Source: Phoronis australis (taxonomy: Eukaryota > Phoronida > Phoronidae). Taken from it: a stretch of 64,000 nt of DNA. Positions 45,849 through 58,429 of this stretch are shown in pieces. Below the pieces are notes generated by a model. The model was not told where the DNA came from. It did not search any database and saw only the letters and a program-made list of their open reading frames with translations. The DNA lies in NCBI GenBank assembly GCA_002633005.1, contig NMRA01000113.1, positions 812,556 through 876,555 of the forward strand. The letters are read 5' to 3'. The stretch's first letter is position 1; each line of letters begins with the position of its first letter. The position numbers and the translations under genes are program-made.

Positions 45849-48720
45849 TGACATTTCTACTGCATAAATTAATGGAACTTAGCAGAACTGCAGAAGTCGT
45901 GACACTGCAAGTTTGAAAAACACAACCATATTTTATCTGCTACCTAAAACCCACCCACATGTGTGTGTATATATGAAGAAAAATCCAGGACTACAGGGAC
46001 CCATGCTTTTAGGCTACCACATACTTGGCAAAATTTCTTTTCGTCAAGTAGGCCTATCTAACAGAAGTAACTACTAACACTGTCACTGTCAGTCGTCGGC
46101 GAGCAGACGACAGACTTAACTCAGTGCGACTTCAGAGTTTGTGTCAGTAACTACGAGCCGTTTCAACGCAATGTCGATCGTAAGTAACGTGGAAATTACG
46201 ACACTTTTCACCCAAAGTCTGACGGAGGCTTACCAGTCCAGGTTATGTTTTGGCTCTCGGTTAGAACAAATAATTGTCAGAAAATGCAGCCCAGGCCCAA
46301 GTCAGCTAGGTATTGGCAAACAATGACACACGTGTATGTATAACAAGCTCAAGACAATGTACAGCAAAATACTGCCTCCCACTTACCAATTAAGAACTTA
46401 ACCCAATCCTAGAACTCTAGCAACTGAACGAACAGATCGCCAAGTAATAAAACAGCAAGCAGAAGGCTAACACAGTAAGCGCCTAAAGGCCACAAGGTCA
46501 TCGTCCTCGCAAAAAGTTGAGTAACATTTCTCGTTTTAAACGAAATGCGCATGCGTGAATGTTTTTAGGTTAAAAGCATTCATTGCCCTGAGAAGGCCTT
46601 ATAAAAGAGCCTCGGTTGATTCCAGGGGGCATGGACCACTCGAATCCAATCTCTTCACGACTCGTGAAAATGATCACAAATACGTTAGCAACCACCTAGT
46701 ACCCATCGAGTGGAATCACAACAAAAGGATTGTCTGTACACGTTCACAAGCGTACGGACAAAGCCGGGGGGTGCCCCCAATCTACCCTTGGCACAAAGCT
46801 GTATTTATCGACTAAATATACATTATTTTGGCGATAGTCTTCGTTCAGCTAGCTGGCTGGCTACTCCCAGACCGGCTGCAAGGTCATATAATAAGTTTGA
46901 GGCAGCGGAGGACCCGGAGGGTACGTTCCCCAGATGATTTGCACTTACAAAAGTACTGAAAACCCCGGCGTCAGGGCGGATCCGTCGGACATTATACGAG
47001 CTAGCTGGGGCGCAGGCCGGATTTGGGAAGGGCCGCGGGTCGGTTCGGGGTCAGTACGCTAATTTGGAAAGACTCTGACAAATATTCAAAACTGAAGAAA
47101 GAGTGAAAATTCTTTCAGTGTCAAACTATCGAGTGCTCTGGATTCAGTTACCTCAGCTTCCGGTCATGGGACCTCCAACAGTGGCCACTAGACTTACCAG
47201 CGGCGGATCCGGGATTTTGAGTCGGGAGGGGGGGAGACAGTGAGGGCTGAGTATTAGCCAGGATTTTGCCAGTCAGACATTCGCACCCCCGAACTGCCAA
47301 ATGGGATCTGGGAGAATTCTAGGGGGGTGGGCGTACAGAGAGAGGCGGTTTGCTGTGTACGAGGTGGTTCGTCGAGAACAAGAGATGAGTCTGGACTAGT
47401 ATATTGAAGACTGCAAATTACATGAGGAGAACAACTCTCAGTGCTGAGAAACCACTGTTTATACTACTAATACTGTTCATAAAACTCTAGCCCTGCTTGA
47501 AATACAAGTGAAAGCACTCTTCCTGGTGAGAGACTCATAGAGAAACACGAATTCCGGCTGCAGTAACCAATCAAAGAAGACGAACAAATAAAGATGCAAT
47601 ATATGCTGACAAACAAACAGTTCTAGAAATAGGAAGTGTTACTCATCCTCTACTCTAAAAAAGTGGTGATAAACAACAACAGAAAGTTATGTAATACGTT
47701 GCCTAAACTAAATGATGCAAAAACACAATAACACATTCTGCGACAGGGGCATGGCCCCCATGGTCCCCCCTCTAAATGAGTACATTTCAAAGTTTCTTGG
47801 TAATATCACAGGGAAAAATTTTGTGCCTTGACCGCGAATTTGTTGCGAATTCGGTGGAGCAAGACACTGTAAATGCTATCTGAAGAAAGAACAATTACTC
47901 ATGGTTTGCTGAACCCCCATACCCAATTAAGCAGGATTCCAAGTTCACGCACAGTACTCTCGCGTCATTTAATTATGCTCAAACTTTCCTAACGTCGGTA
48001 CGAGAAATTTTCAGACCCTAGTTACCGGCCCACAGCGGCATTTTTCAGAGCAAGAAAACAACTTTCAGTGGCAACTTGTACATTGCAAGCTGTTCTGTTC
48101 TGCCAGGAACCCCTCTCTGATAAAAGATGATATTTAATTGTCACTCCTGGCGTCCTTTTTTCTTTGAAATTTAGTGTATAGCTGAACTTCCTAGTTGGAG
48201 GGGGCCCCGGCGATATAAAGGGCGTCCATTACCCTTTCCTGTTCGCAAGTCTCTTCTCAGTCACGGCGAAGTCTCCAATGATGGAATCATTTTGATTCTG
48301 ATTTTGTGAAATCTGCATGAAAAACCACCTCATTCAGCGGTCATACATCGCGAAGCGCCAAACCTGGGGTCATACAAAAGTAAACCAGTTACCTTTCTGG
48401 GCGTTGAAATGTTCATAATCACTACATAATTTTTCTTAATCATCTCGTAGTTATACTTAATCAATGCGAATGCGTACTTCTAATCGGTTATACATTCCAA
48501 TCACGCCCGTGCTCTCAAGTCACAAAATGACGGAATGGGTACAAGACAACTTTTGAAGAATGGTGCAGATTCTCATAAAGTGGCCATGTAAATGATGGCA
48601 CCGTTAAATTAGTTAGGAACAGGTATGTTTTAATAATAATATACATTAAATTCTATTAACTTCGATTTTTTCTCATGTCAAATTGTCTTTTATTGGACAT
48701 AACGAATAACTAATTATTCA
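45849..48720. other. Mostly non-coding stretch; GGCGGATCC MITE relic and a TATA-like site
   Basis: At 47199, GCGGCGGATCCGGGATTTTG, and at 47745-47785, GGGGCATGGCCCCCATGG, match the two ends of the small element at 55835-55962 and suggest a relic of about 580 bp. CCTTATAAAAGAGCC at about 46598 is a TATA-like box without a supported gene behind it. A plus-strand frame from the ATG near 46171 (MSIVSNVEITTLFTQSLTEAY) has a fair start context but no clear donor. Confidence 0.4.
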
Positions 48721-48800
48721 ACGCGCTGAATAAGCAATACTGCGCGTTAATTAACAAAACTGTGCGTTGATTAAGCAAAAATGCGCGTTGAATGATGGCA
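48721..48800. repeat. Short minisatellite, about 20 bp x 4
   Basis: Four imperfect copies of a unit like TGCGCGTTGATTAAGCAAAA (GCGCTGAATAAGCAATAC, TGCGCGTTAATTAACAAAAC, TGTGCGTTGATTAAGCAAAA, TGCGCGTTGAATGATGGC). Confidence 0.75.
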
Positions 48801-49137
48801 GAACGATGATCGTTTAATAACTAATTCAGCACATTTCAAAACGCAGAAAGGGACTCGTTCAACAACTCTTTGGCGCTTCATAGTTTTCATTCGGCAGTGG
48901 CTTCTAAATCGTGGCTATAAATCCATCAACTTAGTCCACTGTTAATTAAGCGTTCCCGTGCTCCTTTCATATGTAGCATCTCGTTCGGTAGGCCAATTAT
49001 TTAGCAAACTTTATTAAAACCACTCATCATACTAACGGGTACCAGAGACCTAACTCGTCCATTTTGGCTCATTTTTATTATATTTATTCGGGTAGACACG
49101 ATTCTACCTTAACTTTTTACAATGAATTCTATTTCAG

Positions 49138-49329
49138 AATCCAAAAAAAATCATCAGTTCTAGTCCACGATATGTCAAGGATTTTATTCGGTGTTTTATT
49201 GCCGTGACGGAAGCCATCGTTACGGTAACTGGTGTCTTCCAAACAATAGGACCTGGTATCAAATTTCTTGATAAACAGCGGAGATCTTGGCGACAGCGGG
49301 TACTGTACAAACTCAATGACGAAGAATAA
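49138..49329 (+). CDS. Candidate terminal exon, unidentified
   Basis: After a good acceptor (GAATTCTATTTCAG) 63 codons stay open to a TAA. The peptide is well composed: NPKKIISSSPRYVKDFIRCF, AVTEAIVTVTGVFQTIGPG, then a basic tail KQRRSWRQRVLYKLNDEE. No domain is recognised and no upstream exon is identified. It may be a real last exon or a transposon remnant. Confidence 0.3.
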   Translation, partial: NPKKIISSSPRYVKDFIRCFIAVTEAIVTVTGVFQTIGPGIKFLDKQRRSWRQRVLYKLNDEE

Positions 49330-51249
49330 GGTGCCGTGAAACGGGGGCGAGTTCCTCATAGTAATATGTAAGTTATATTAGGCAGGTGACACGATAATGT
49401 AATCAACTGTTCTCCTTTTCTAGCTTTTTAAACCTTATAATATTTCTTATTAGAGTACGTAAATTAGAAAGCACCCCGTTCATTTGAAGGAATCTCCTCA
49501 GACGGGGTTCTCTCTTGCAGGAGCGACTAGGGGTAATTACCCCTCAGCACCCTATAAATCAAACAATTAATTATTCACGAGTAGTTGAACAAAATCAAAT
49601 TAATCATAAAAGCCATAAAAATGTGCATGCGAAGCACACCAGAGTCTAGACATGCAACCCAAACAACAAAAACGTGAGATTGTATTGAGAATAGCATCGA
49701 CCGGAATAAAGATAAAAGAATTTGAAGACCACAAAGGTCTTATTCTCGATGGTTTTGTAACAATATAAATATCGGTACTGAGTTTTTCCAAAAAAATCAT
49801 TTTTGGAAATAGACGAAAAAAACTTCCGATATAATGTTCCAGACACTCTCTCCGAGGTAGTATTACTCCTTATTTCTCCGTATTTCGCAGCCCGCGGTCG
49901 GGACTTCTACTATACCCATCAAATAATTATTTTGCTTGTACTTGATCTTTTGGCACGGATAACAAAGTGAAATTCAAAAAGGACCAACGAGCAGACAGAA
50001 GTAAGAATGTACGCAGGGGTATAACTGGTGTCGACGGAGGGGGGGGGGGGGTTNGGGGGGTTAGTGCAGGTGAAGGTAAAACGAGTGCGTTGCTCTACTT
50101 CCGTGGAAATCGTTTGTTAAGTGTCCAACTTCAGGCGAAACCTTTCACTTTTTGAAGTCCAACAGCGGCACCAAAGTGTCTCGCTTTTTAACGCGACACT
50201 TTATTTAAACAATCATCGCATATTTTTGTGCTTTTCCATGCACTCAATTTGGGTCTACCTGGCACTATTTCGTCCCCGTTACTTTTCACTGGCTCGGTTA
50301 AAAAATCGACAAGAAACGCTTTTCCATTTTGGACAGCTTCAGTACTGAATTCCCGAGTGTTTCATTTTCATTGGCTTCCTTCTTAATCTGCCCCCCTATG
50401 GACCTAGAACACCAGAGGGGAGCAGTAAATGGCGGAAGGACTATGAGAAAATTTAAGATTGTGTTTTGTACAGTTTCCGAGTACCGCATGTATGAAAATA
50501 CCACAAGACTTGCCGTTTTATCTCCTGGAAAGACAAGTTAAAGCTGCTTTTCCGGCTGGTTTGCAGGAAGGGACACTCCCGAACTTAGAGGTCTCGCGAC
50601 TAGTGGACGGATCCAGTTTTTCAAAACGGAGTTCGGAGATTCAAGTAAAACGATAGGTTTCTGATGAGAATTCTTTACGATCACGAACAGATGGGTACAA
50701 ATCTGGAAGTGAAATATAGTGTCTTCATTTATGTGCCGATGGGCCGTTACTCCCTGGGAAGAACCGGGGAGGCGTTGCGTTGGTGTAGTTATTTCGCGCA
50801 AAATTTGTACTTTTTGTGTTGTTGCCAACATTCCATGTCGTGTGATGACCAAAAATCCGACAGTACGGCTTCTAATGCGGATCATTAATTTTCAAATTCA
50901 TATTTATGATACGAAGGTAAAGTTCAGTAACGCTAGGACCTACGCTAGGATCTCACTAAAAAGCAAGACTTCGCGAGATTACGTGAGATATTGTAGAATA
51001 TTTTAAATGTAAACACGTGATTTTGACTTGATTTTTCTAGTCGCGAGACAGCTACTGAACTCCACCCAGTTAATTGCGGGTATATATATGCCTATGAAAA
51101 GTTCAAAAGAAATGTCAAAAACTCTTTACAGTTTTCATTTATGCAACTTTGCATTTTGGCATAATAGTCATAAAATGTTTATTTTTCAGTGCTACTAGCA
51201 CCTCATGCAAAAGTGTAACACTTTAAAAGCAAATCGTGTTGAGGGCTGG
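49330..51249. other. Non-coding stretch with a poly-G run
   Basis: A G-run at 50037-50060 contains one N (50054), a likely sequencing difficulty. Overlapping short frames between 50100 and 51000 on both strands have no domain. Confidence 0.45.
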
Positions 51250-51308
51250 TGAGAGAGAGAGAGAGAGAGAGAGNNNNNNNNNNNNNNNNNNNNNNNNNNN
51301 NNNNNNNN

Positions 51309-51361
<53 letters not shown>
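51250..51361. repeat. (GA)n microsatellite with 35-N gap
   Basis: Pure GA repeats flank a run of N at 51274-51308. The true length is unknown. The frames encoding LS or ER repeats here are meaningless. It sits at the 3' edge of the decayed LINE to the right. Confidence 0.95.
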
Positions 51362-51365
<4 letters not shown>

Positions 51366-52990
51366 TACCTAAAAATTTGAAATTTTCAACTCTTTTAATA
51401 ATTTTTAGGAGGATATCGTGAGTATCAGAGGCTTTAGAAAGATTCATAAATACGGAAATTGGGTTCAAACCTTTGTCAAAGTTTTTGTAAAGAGAGTGGA
51501 TGAAATCAGTAGCCGCGAGTTCAGTGGAGTGGTCGGGTCAGAAACCATACTGGGACTTACGTAGAAGATTGTTATGAGAAAGATAGGAAATACAACATAC
51601 TTGATCATGAACATTTTTTTCAAAAACTTTTACAAATTGTAGGTAAAATAGATATTGGTCTGTAGTTAACAAGAGAGTTACTGTCGGTGTCATTACCTTT
51701 ATAAATAGGGATTACCTTATTATAGTTACCTTCAAACCACCCGGAAAATACCTGTGCGTAGGGATTGGTTTATAATCATAGAAATCGGTTTACATATTAA
51801 GTTCGAGTATTTTTTGATAAATTAACATGATAGGCCATCACTGTCTGTAGTGAATTTTGATTTACCTTCAGTACTTTGTCGTCATCAACGGGTTTAAACT
51901 AAAGAAAGAGTCAGGGGAACCACCAAGAAAACTTTCGAAACGTTCATTGCATATCAGTATTTGAGAAACCAAATTCTTCCCAAAGTTAATAAAATAGTCG
52001 TTGAACTGATCACCTATTTTCTGTTTATCAGTAATGTGTCCAGATGTAGAACAGTTCTGAAGGATGAATTAGAATACGTTTTTGATGACTTGCCAAGTTT
52101 GGCGCATATCATTTTTGTGCTGCTTGAACTATGCATTTGGCTTCTTTTGTTACAGATTTACTGTTATAATTTCTCAGATTTAATGAGTAAATGCGAGAAA
52201 AATAGAATCAGGAGGTGTGGTTTTCATTTTTTATAGAGTTTGTCTCGCACTTTTATTAATTTTGATATGTCAAATGTAATCCAGTCGTTTGGTTTATGCT
52301 TATGCTTGTTGAAATGTTTATTTACCAATCTAAAATAATAGTTCAGTATACCAGCTTCGAACATGTTCGTGGTTGGAGAGAATTTTGTATAAATTTGATC
52401 AATAAGAGTGCGAAGTGTTGTTGGCGAGACGAGTAGGAAAGGTTATCTTAGGAAGAGACAGGTTTAACATAGTCAAAAAATACCAAATTTTGTATGATTG
52501 AAAGTTTATAGTAAATTGACATTGAAGTCACCAGCTATCAAAAAGTCACCCTCTTTAGCAATGGACTTTGAAATTGTTGGAAAAAGTCAAGCATGAAGTC
52601 ATCAAAGTGTCTCTCACCATTCTACGGGTCTATATATGTCCAATATGGTAAGATGTTTGCCACTGCTCAATTTCACTTTAATTACTAAACCTTCATACGT
52701 CTTTTTATTATTAATTATTTCAACATAAATTATGATTAATCGTATCTCTGGCGTAAATAGCCAAGCCCCCATGTTTCTAAGTCTTTTTTATCATATTGCA
52801 ACCTTCTAAATAGTAAAAAATTTAATTTGTCATCAGAATCCAGCCATGTTCCTTGTAAGCAGATGCAGTCAAACGGCAAATATATTTTTTTTTTAATTTC
52901 CTTAAATAGCCTGAAGTAGATCAAATTTAGAACGCAGAGACTGAATATTTAAGCCGAGCAAACAGAAATCGGTCTTGTGATTGCTAAGAA
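51362..52990 (-). pseudogene. Decayed CR1/Jockey-type LINE ORF2
   Basis: Read on the minus strand, pieces of one retrotransposon ORF2 appear in order with frameshifts and stops. LNIQSLRSKFDLLQAI (near 52960) and FDCICLQGTWLDSDDKLNF (near 52860) are endonuclease. RQTWQVIKNVF, then IGDQFNDYFINFGKNLVSQI (near 52000) is the linker. VNYRPISILPTICKSFEK (near 51660), SQYGF, HSTELAATDFIHSLY and PISVFMNLSKASDTHDILLK (near 51440) are reverse transcriptase. The last jumps straight to VENFKFLGI, a motif that normally lies far downstream, so the middle of the RT, including the catalytic box, is deleted. The element ends at the GA repeat. Confidence 0.85.
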
Positions 52991-53511
52991 ATATTTCTAC
53001 GCAGTCAATACCATACTCATAGTACAGGGAATTTTTGTTTGTAAAAAATCATGTTCATCATTAGTATTGAATAAATCAGGCAGATTATTATCCGTGATTG
53101 ACGAGTACACCACCTGTCATGGTAAGCCTGTATGTAGAATCAAATAAGCGTGCAGTTCCCCAGCATGCAAGTTCATGGGAAAAATATATACATTCCAGAT
53201 ATAATCTAAAACGATTACAGAAATGCTGAGCACCAGCATTCCAAATACTGGTCAATATATATAAACATGGTTACCTCACAAATTAAGATTTGAGGACTGG
53301 GTTCAAGGTCATACCTATGTATGAATGAGTCATGCGAAGCTAATCATGCACATTCACAACGCACAAACCAATATTATAGGAGACAAGAAAAACAAGGGAG
53401 AGCAGGCTGCATGTAAACAAACGACATGTGCATTTTGCCCTGAGAGAAAACACCAGCACCACCCCACATCTCCGGTGCAGGGACCAGTCTCAGTATTGCT
53501 GTAGATTGACC
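52991..53511. other. Non-coding stretch
   Basis: Nothing supported; possibly the degenerate 5' region of the LINE to its left. Confidence 0.4.
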
Positions 53512-53771
53512 AGGGCCCTGTTCCAAGAAACTGACTTAAGTTCATTTTTGACTTAAGTTTAAGATTTGTCTTAAATTCCAAACTTTGAAACTCTCACATT
53601 CGGTAAGTTAGTCAAAATTAAGACAAAAACCAATGTCACACTGACACACGTAAGTCGAACTTAAGATCTCTTTCTTGAATTGCTTTTGAGACAAATTTAA
53701 CTTGTATTTTAAAATTTACTAAAATTTAAGATTTGTCTTAGCTAATTCAGTTTTGTTGGAACGGGCCCCAG
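53512..53771. mobile_element. MITE with GGGCCC-GTTCCAA ends
   Basis: The left end AGGGCCCTGTTCCAAGAAAC; the right end is the inverse of CTGGGGCCCGTTCCAACAAA. Between them, AAGATTTGTCTTAA and GACTTAAGTT words occur in both orientations, so the element can fold on itself. About 260 bp, non-coding. No clean target duplication seen. Confidence 0.75.
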
Positions 53772-53857
53772 TTCTCTAATGAGTGCATGCGCACTTTGAA
53801 TTACACACGCGTTTCCAGGCGGTTGCCGATTCACCATAGGGGTCTCGCCTACCACAT

Positions 53858-55565
53858 CGCTGGTTCCCTGGATGTAGAAAACACGCGTGTATCATTCAGT
53901 AGCACATACGTGCTTTCAGGTACTTGATGCAGGCCTAACCCCGGCAGTCATTGGTTAGCTTTAAAAAAAAAACAGTGCAGGTGGTCTGATGTCATTTGCG
54001 GTGCATCAGACGTGCGCAGGCCTCATGGTCGGGCCCACTTACACTTCCGGCCATCAGTCATGCCAGTTTTGTTTGCGTAAAGCGCTTCCTGTTGAGAATT
54101 CAACCACCCAATCAGAAACGCTGGTGTAAAAAAAAAATACCGAAAAAAATTAAATGATACCTGCGTGTTCTCTATCACTGAGGTAGCAACACGCAGGGAC
54201 TCAGTATCGCGGCCTACCACAAGTACTCGAGCGTAACATTTGCCTGCCGCATTGAAGTAATGAGAGAGACATCATGGATGTCCAACGCAAAACTCACACA
54301 GACTCGGACGTTTTAGTGTGCGACTCATAGAAACAGAGATTATTTAAACATGCCTCTTAGTTGTCACCAGGGACAGTACGTTAGACCTGGTCATCGAATT
54401 GGATTTGCAAATATGGTGCTTGTAGAAATATATGCCGGTAATAACTTGAAGAAGAAGAAAGGCAAGCTATCGTCAAAACAAGTTAATTAGCACGTGACAG
54501 CTGATAATTATACCAGGGCCCAGTTGCATAAAACTTATACGCTGCATCATGACGTCGCAATCACGCGCCACGTTGATACTGTTGAACAATGCACCTGACG
54601 CCACAACAATCAAATTTATCCAGCGGATACTTTGGAAGTTTAATGCAACCCAGCCTTGATCTGAAGAGTCATAGAACGCGGCACGCCAGTTGCGGGGTTA
54701 GTTGCCGATTCAAGTGACTTCTTGTAGACTCTTGACGATGCATTTCTGTTCTGCCCATTAAGTAACTAAATCTTGATTTGGCCGTCGTTTGTCCAGGGCT
54801 TTAGTATTTTCTTCTCCTTCAACTTTCTACACTGAAATAACAGTTCATCTAGCTCCTTTCCTCGTCAGGTTTTCATTCATGATGAATGTTCCATCTATGA
54901 TTGCCATCATTCGTTCTTTTGTTGTAGAGATCGAATTTGACGCTCGTTGTGAGTCGCAAATTTTGATATCAGGCCTCTGATAACCGATATTCTCTCGCTG
55001 GTTCCTTGCGTGCCGCTAGGTGGTCACTGAGTAGCCAGCACGCAGGTATCACTTAATTTTTCTCGGGAAGATTTTTTACACCAGCTTTTCTGATTGACTA
55101 GTCTACAACAGGCAGCGCTTTACGCAAACAAACTGGCATGACTGATGGACAGAAATGTATATTATGTGGTTTAATGTACTTAAAATTTATGTTCAGAATC
55201 CTAGAAATTGTGGTTGTGCCTTTTTCGCAGTGCATCTTTCTACTGTCGATGACTTTTGTTTACAATACTGCCCTGTATTCATACAATATGAATAACACAC
55301 CGGTTAAATCGGTCACATATGTGTTTATTGCCCCGTGCCTCAAGCACTCGGCTATTAACATCACTGCAGAAACGAAATAGTTGCTGTGACGCTACTTGTA
55401 TGAATGACATGGATAAAAATCGTTTACAGTCAGTCATTTTTCATGGCGTTGTAACAAGCTAGTAACTAATGACTGCTGAGGTTACATCAACCAATGCTCA
55501 TCGTTAGTAAAGCATGTGCCACTGCGTGATACCTGCGTGCTGGCTAGGCACGTTGGGAACCAGCG
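53858..55565. repeat. Nested inverted repeats: fold-back structure
   Basis: Outer ends CGCTGGTTCCC (53858) and GGGAACCAGCG (to 55565) are inverted, each followed by an ACACGCGTGTATCA- or GATACCTGCGTGCT-like word. Inside, 54051-54215 and 54985-55149 form arms of about 165 bp: CATCAGTCATGCCAGTTTTG, GTAAAGCGC, TCAGAAACGCTGGTGTAAAA and TGATACCTGCGTG on the left, all inverted on the right. The loop of about 770 bp has no supported gene. It looks like a fold-back element or two related elements in opposite orientation. Confidence 0.7.
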
Positions 55566-55834
55566 AGATATACTAAGCTGGCTAATCGGTGCTCGGCCGC
55601 AAAATCACGCCAGATCCACGATCCGCGGGAAACGTAACGTGTCGTCGCGCGCCGTCATGATAAATACCTACATTGTCACGAAAGTGTAGGACCCTAGAAA
55701 AAAAATGTCCTAATTTGGCTAGGTCCGGAACAAGAAGTTTCCTCCTGACGGAAGTATTCTAATTTTTCAGCTTCAGTTTGAAATATCACTATTACCGCAT
55801 CCGTATATTCGGAAGCTGCGCCTATATCTGAAAT

Positions 55835-55962
55835 CAGGGACGGATCCAGGATTTTGAGTTGGGGGGGCGGGGCCAGGCAATTAGCCAGCATTTTGCCCAT
55901 CTGGAAAATGATATGGGTGGGGGCATGGCCCCCTTGCCCCCCCCCCTTAAATCCGCCACTGT
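55835..55962. mobile_element. Small TIR element GGACGGATCCAGGATTT...AAATCCGCCACT
   Basis: The ends are imperfect inverses and enclose GTTGGGGGGGCGGGG and GGGGGCATGGCCCCCTTGCC. The same ends appear at 47199 and 47745-47785. Non-coding, about 130 bp. Confidence 0.6.
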
Positions 55963-56379
55963 GGAGTTACTGTTGGGATGACTCGATCAGAGGTTTATCT
56001 TCCTGTAGTGGATTGTGTTCGTGATTAGTAATTTCATCGCAGTATGATTGTGCGGATAGGCTCGGGAGAACGCCCTACTTCACTTTCTTGTAAATTCCCC
56101 GGGTCAAACTATTTTTGAGAGAACTCACGAAATGTCATGTTGGACAGTTTTTAGTGACAGTCACCGGTTCAGGCTTGCAACTGGCGGCAACTGACTCCCG
56201 ACGAGATAAATTATAGAATGATATATAGCTCATTGGTCTCTCCACCTGGTGGTAAATGGGAAATGCGAAACCACAGATAGAATCAATGAGATAAATCATA
56301 TTTAGCTCATTGGACGGATCTATGATCGAAACACTCCAGCAAATCTTTGAAAAAAAAAACGAATTCTTTACAATATGGA
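55963..56379. other. Non-coding stretch
   Basis: Nothing supported. Confidence 0.4.
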
Positions 56380-57850
56380 CATATGGGCCTAAGAAACGCT
56401 TATGTAAATTCTGTCAATAGCGTTTTTCGAACTTAAATACTGTCTTACAAAAATGGAGAAATGACTTTCAAACGCTATTCCAAAATTATTCTAGCGATAA
56501 AAGTTTTGATGAGATTTTTATCAAAATGTTATGGACAAACGAAATTATTTAGACAAATCATGTAACAGTGAAAGCAACGACATTTTTTTCTGTCTTAAAT
56601 AGTGATATAACATTTGAAAAGGTCAGGAAAGTAGTTATGGATACAAAAATGGTAAAGCAGTTGGTATAGGTAAGATTTGGTACGAAATATTAAAGTTTGA
56701 TAATATTATTAATGTTCTTACTGAGTTGTTCAAAAGATTTTTGAGAGTAGTGTTATGCCCTCCTGTTGGTACAGAGCAATTATTGCCCCTATACCAAAAA
56801 ATCGTCTGATGACACCAAGTTACACTACAGAGGAATTAGTCTGCTGTCAAATTTTTATAAAATTTTCAGCACTGTATTGAAAACTAGGATTGTTAATTTT
56901 TGTGACGCAAATGATGTTATTGTGGATGAGCAAGACAGTTTCCGGAGTCAGCGCCATTATCTGTTTTACTATGATAAGGACTAGACAGGCTTCTAGTTTT
57001 TCAATTTTATTTGCGGCATTCATCGATATGAAAAACGCCTTACGAACTCATGTTTAATAAGTTGATAAAAAATGGTATCTTGGGACGAATATATTCTGCT
57101 GTTAAAATGGTTTATAAAAGCCCGCTAAGCTGTATTCGTTTAAACGACACTTTGTACACAGACTGGATCAATCTTGAGAGTGATGTCCGACAAGGTGATA
57201 CATTATTTCCGTCTTTATTTGCATTGTATATCAATGATCTACTTCCTGACGCAGCTGGTAGAGCACACATTTAAAACGAATACTAACTTGGGATAAGATT
57301 TAACACTTTTACAACAATTTAATTCTTGTGTAGCTCCAATTCAACTCATCGCGTATTTGAGGTTTCAAGGAATTTCAGTTTCCTGAAACCATCCAAAATG
57401 GAGCAATGGTAACGGATTTTGTTCTAATCACTTTGTTACCGGAGATATGGGTTGGGAACCTTCAATGAATAGCACAGAAATTAAATTTATTCAAAGACGA
57501 ATTACATTTCATTTTTGTCTGCCCAATGTATAACCACCTGAGAAATAAAAGTTTTGTCCAAAATTGCTGCTCACAATTTAGACTTTAATTATTTGAGTGA
57601 CATTAAAAAACTTCAGAGTATGTTTCATAGGTTTCCTCGCCAATTGGCAAAATTTGTAAAAGAAGCCTATTTCGGAAGAAATGAGTCGTTGTATACCTTA
57701 CTATTTAAAAATAGTAGGGTATTTTAAAAAATACATGTGGTATTGAAAGCGACAAATAAACCCGAAGGACTGGCTACATACATATCAACTGGATTGTAAT
57801 GTTGTAATTGAAAATTGTACTTGTAATATTAAATGAATGACTAAATAACT
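56380..57850 (+). pseudogene. Decayed LINE ORF2, 3' part
   Basis: Plus-strand pieces of a reverse transcriptase in order: KWRNDFQTLFQNYSSDKSFD (near 56450), NGKAVGIGKIWYEILKFDN (near 56650), RGISLLSNFYKIFSTVLKTR (near 56830), ILGRIYSAVKMVYKSPLSCI (near 57080) and VRQGDTLFPSLFALYINDLL (near 57190). The region after that is deleted. Near 57500, FVCPMYNHLRNKSFV, then LKNFRVCF-like and FVKEAYFGRNESLYTLLFKN, is the C-terminal end. Many stops and frameshifts. It differs in sequence from the elements at 1-3240 and 51362-52990. Its remains end about 200 bp upstream of the GMPR start codon. Confidence 0.85.
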
Positions 57851-58058
57851 ATATGGTAGTCGAGTAACATCGGTGTCGGGTGTCATCAAAGACGTTACGG
57901 TCTCGGGTGTCACTAGACACATTTCGCGTAAAATCATATTTCCACAAGGTGACGCTTTTACATGTACAAGTTTTCTCTCAAACGAAACCAACAAAAGTGT
58001 ATGCTCTCTGAAAGGGCGGGAGTGGACGCCTTGATTTCTTGCAGATCTTTTTATCAGA
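57851..58058 (+). promoter_or_regulatory. Upstream region and 5' UTR of GMPR
   Basis: The stretch between the LINE remains and the start codon must contain the transcription start or a 5' splice boundary. It holds one GC-box-like GAAAGGGCGGGAGT (58010-58023) and no TATA box. TTTCTTGCAG at 58035-58044 could be an acceptor for a non-coding upstream exon. Confidence 0.35.
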
Positions 58059-58145
58059 ATGCCTCGTATTGATAGTGACATTAAATTGGACTTTAAAGAC
58101 GTTTTAGTTCGGCCTAAGCGAAGTACTTTAAGGAGCAGATCTGAT
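58059..58145 (+). CDS. GMPR: GMP reductase, coding exon 1
   Basis: GMP reductase (NADPH-dependent conversion of GMP to IMP and ammonia, cytosolic purine salvage; IMPDH/GMPR family, TIM barrel). Exon 1 encodes residues 1-29 from [31 protein letters not shown] is the highly conserved N-terminus that opens the family barrel. It ends at GAT|GTGAGT, phase 0. The match to animal GMPR and GMPR2 is close throughout, with no stop or frameshift. Confidence 0.96.
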
Positions 58146-58429
58146 GTGAGTATGTCCTAACAAAAATTAAATTGTATTTTTACAAAATAGCTCCACTGCC
58201 ATGTTCGCCTGGAGTATAGGAACCTCATACGCCGAAAGCTTGTCGGCGAATTATGCCTCACACTGATTAAAAAATCAAAGTCACGTTGTTTTAAGTACCT
58301 TTTGCACGTAGTTGGACTCCTTAGCCTTAGGAAGCCGTCGATAGTAAGTAAGTAAGCAAGCAAAAGTAAGTACACAGGAGAATACATAACAAGAAAAAAA
58401 CACATGTGCTGGTCACTGATAAAATTAGA

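Noticed and set aside
45960-46330. Possible first exon MSIVSNVEITTLF at 46171
   Set aside because: The start context is fair, but the only nearby donor is weak and no partner exon is found.
46590-46620. TATA-like CCTTATAAAAGAGCC as a promoter
   Set aside because: No supported gene lies downstream, and the same kind of box occurs inside the family 1 elements.
51223-51468. Frame with LSLSLS and N-derived X residues
   Set aside because: Translation of the GA microsatellite and assembly gap; only its first 35 residues are LINE remnants.
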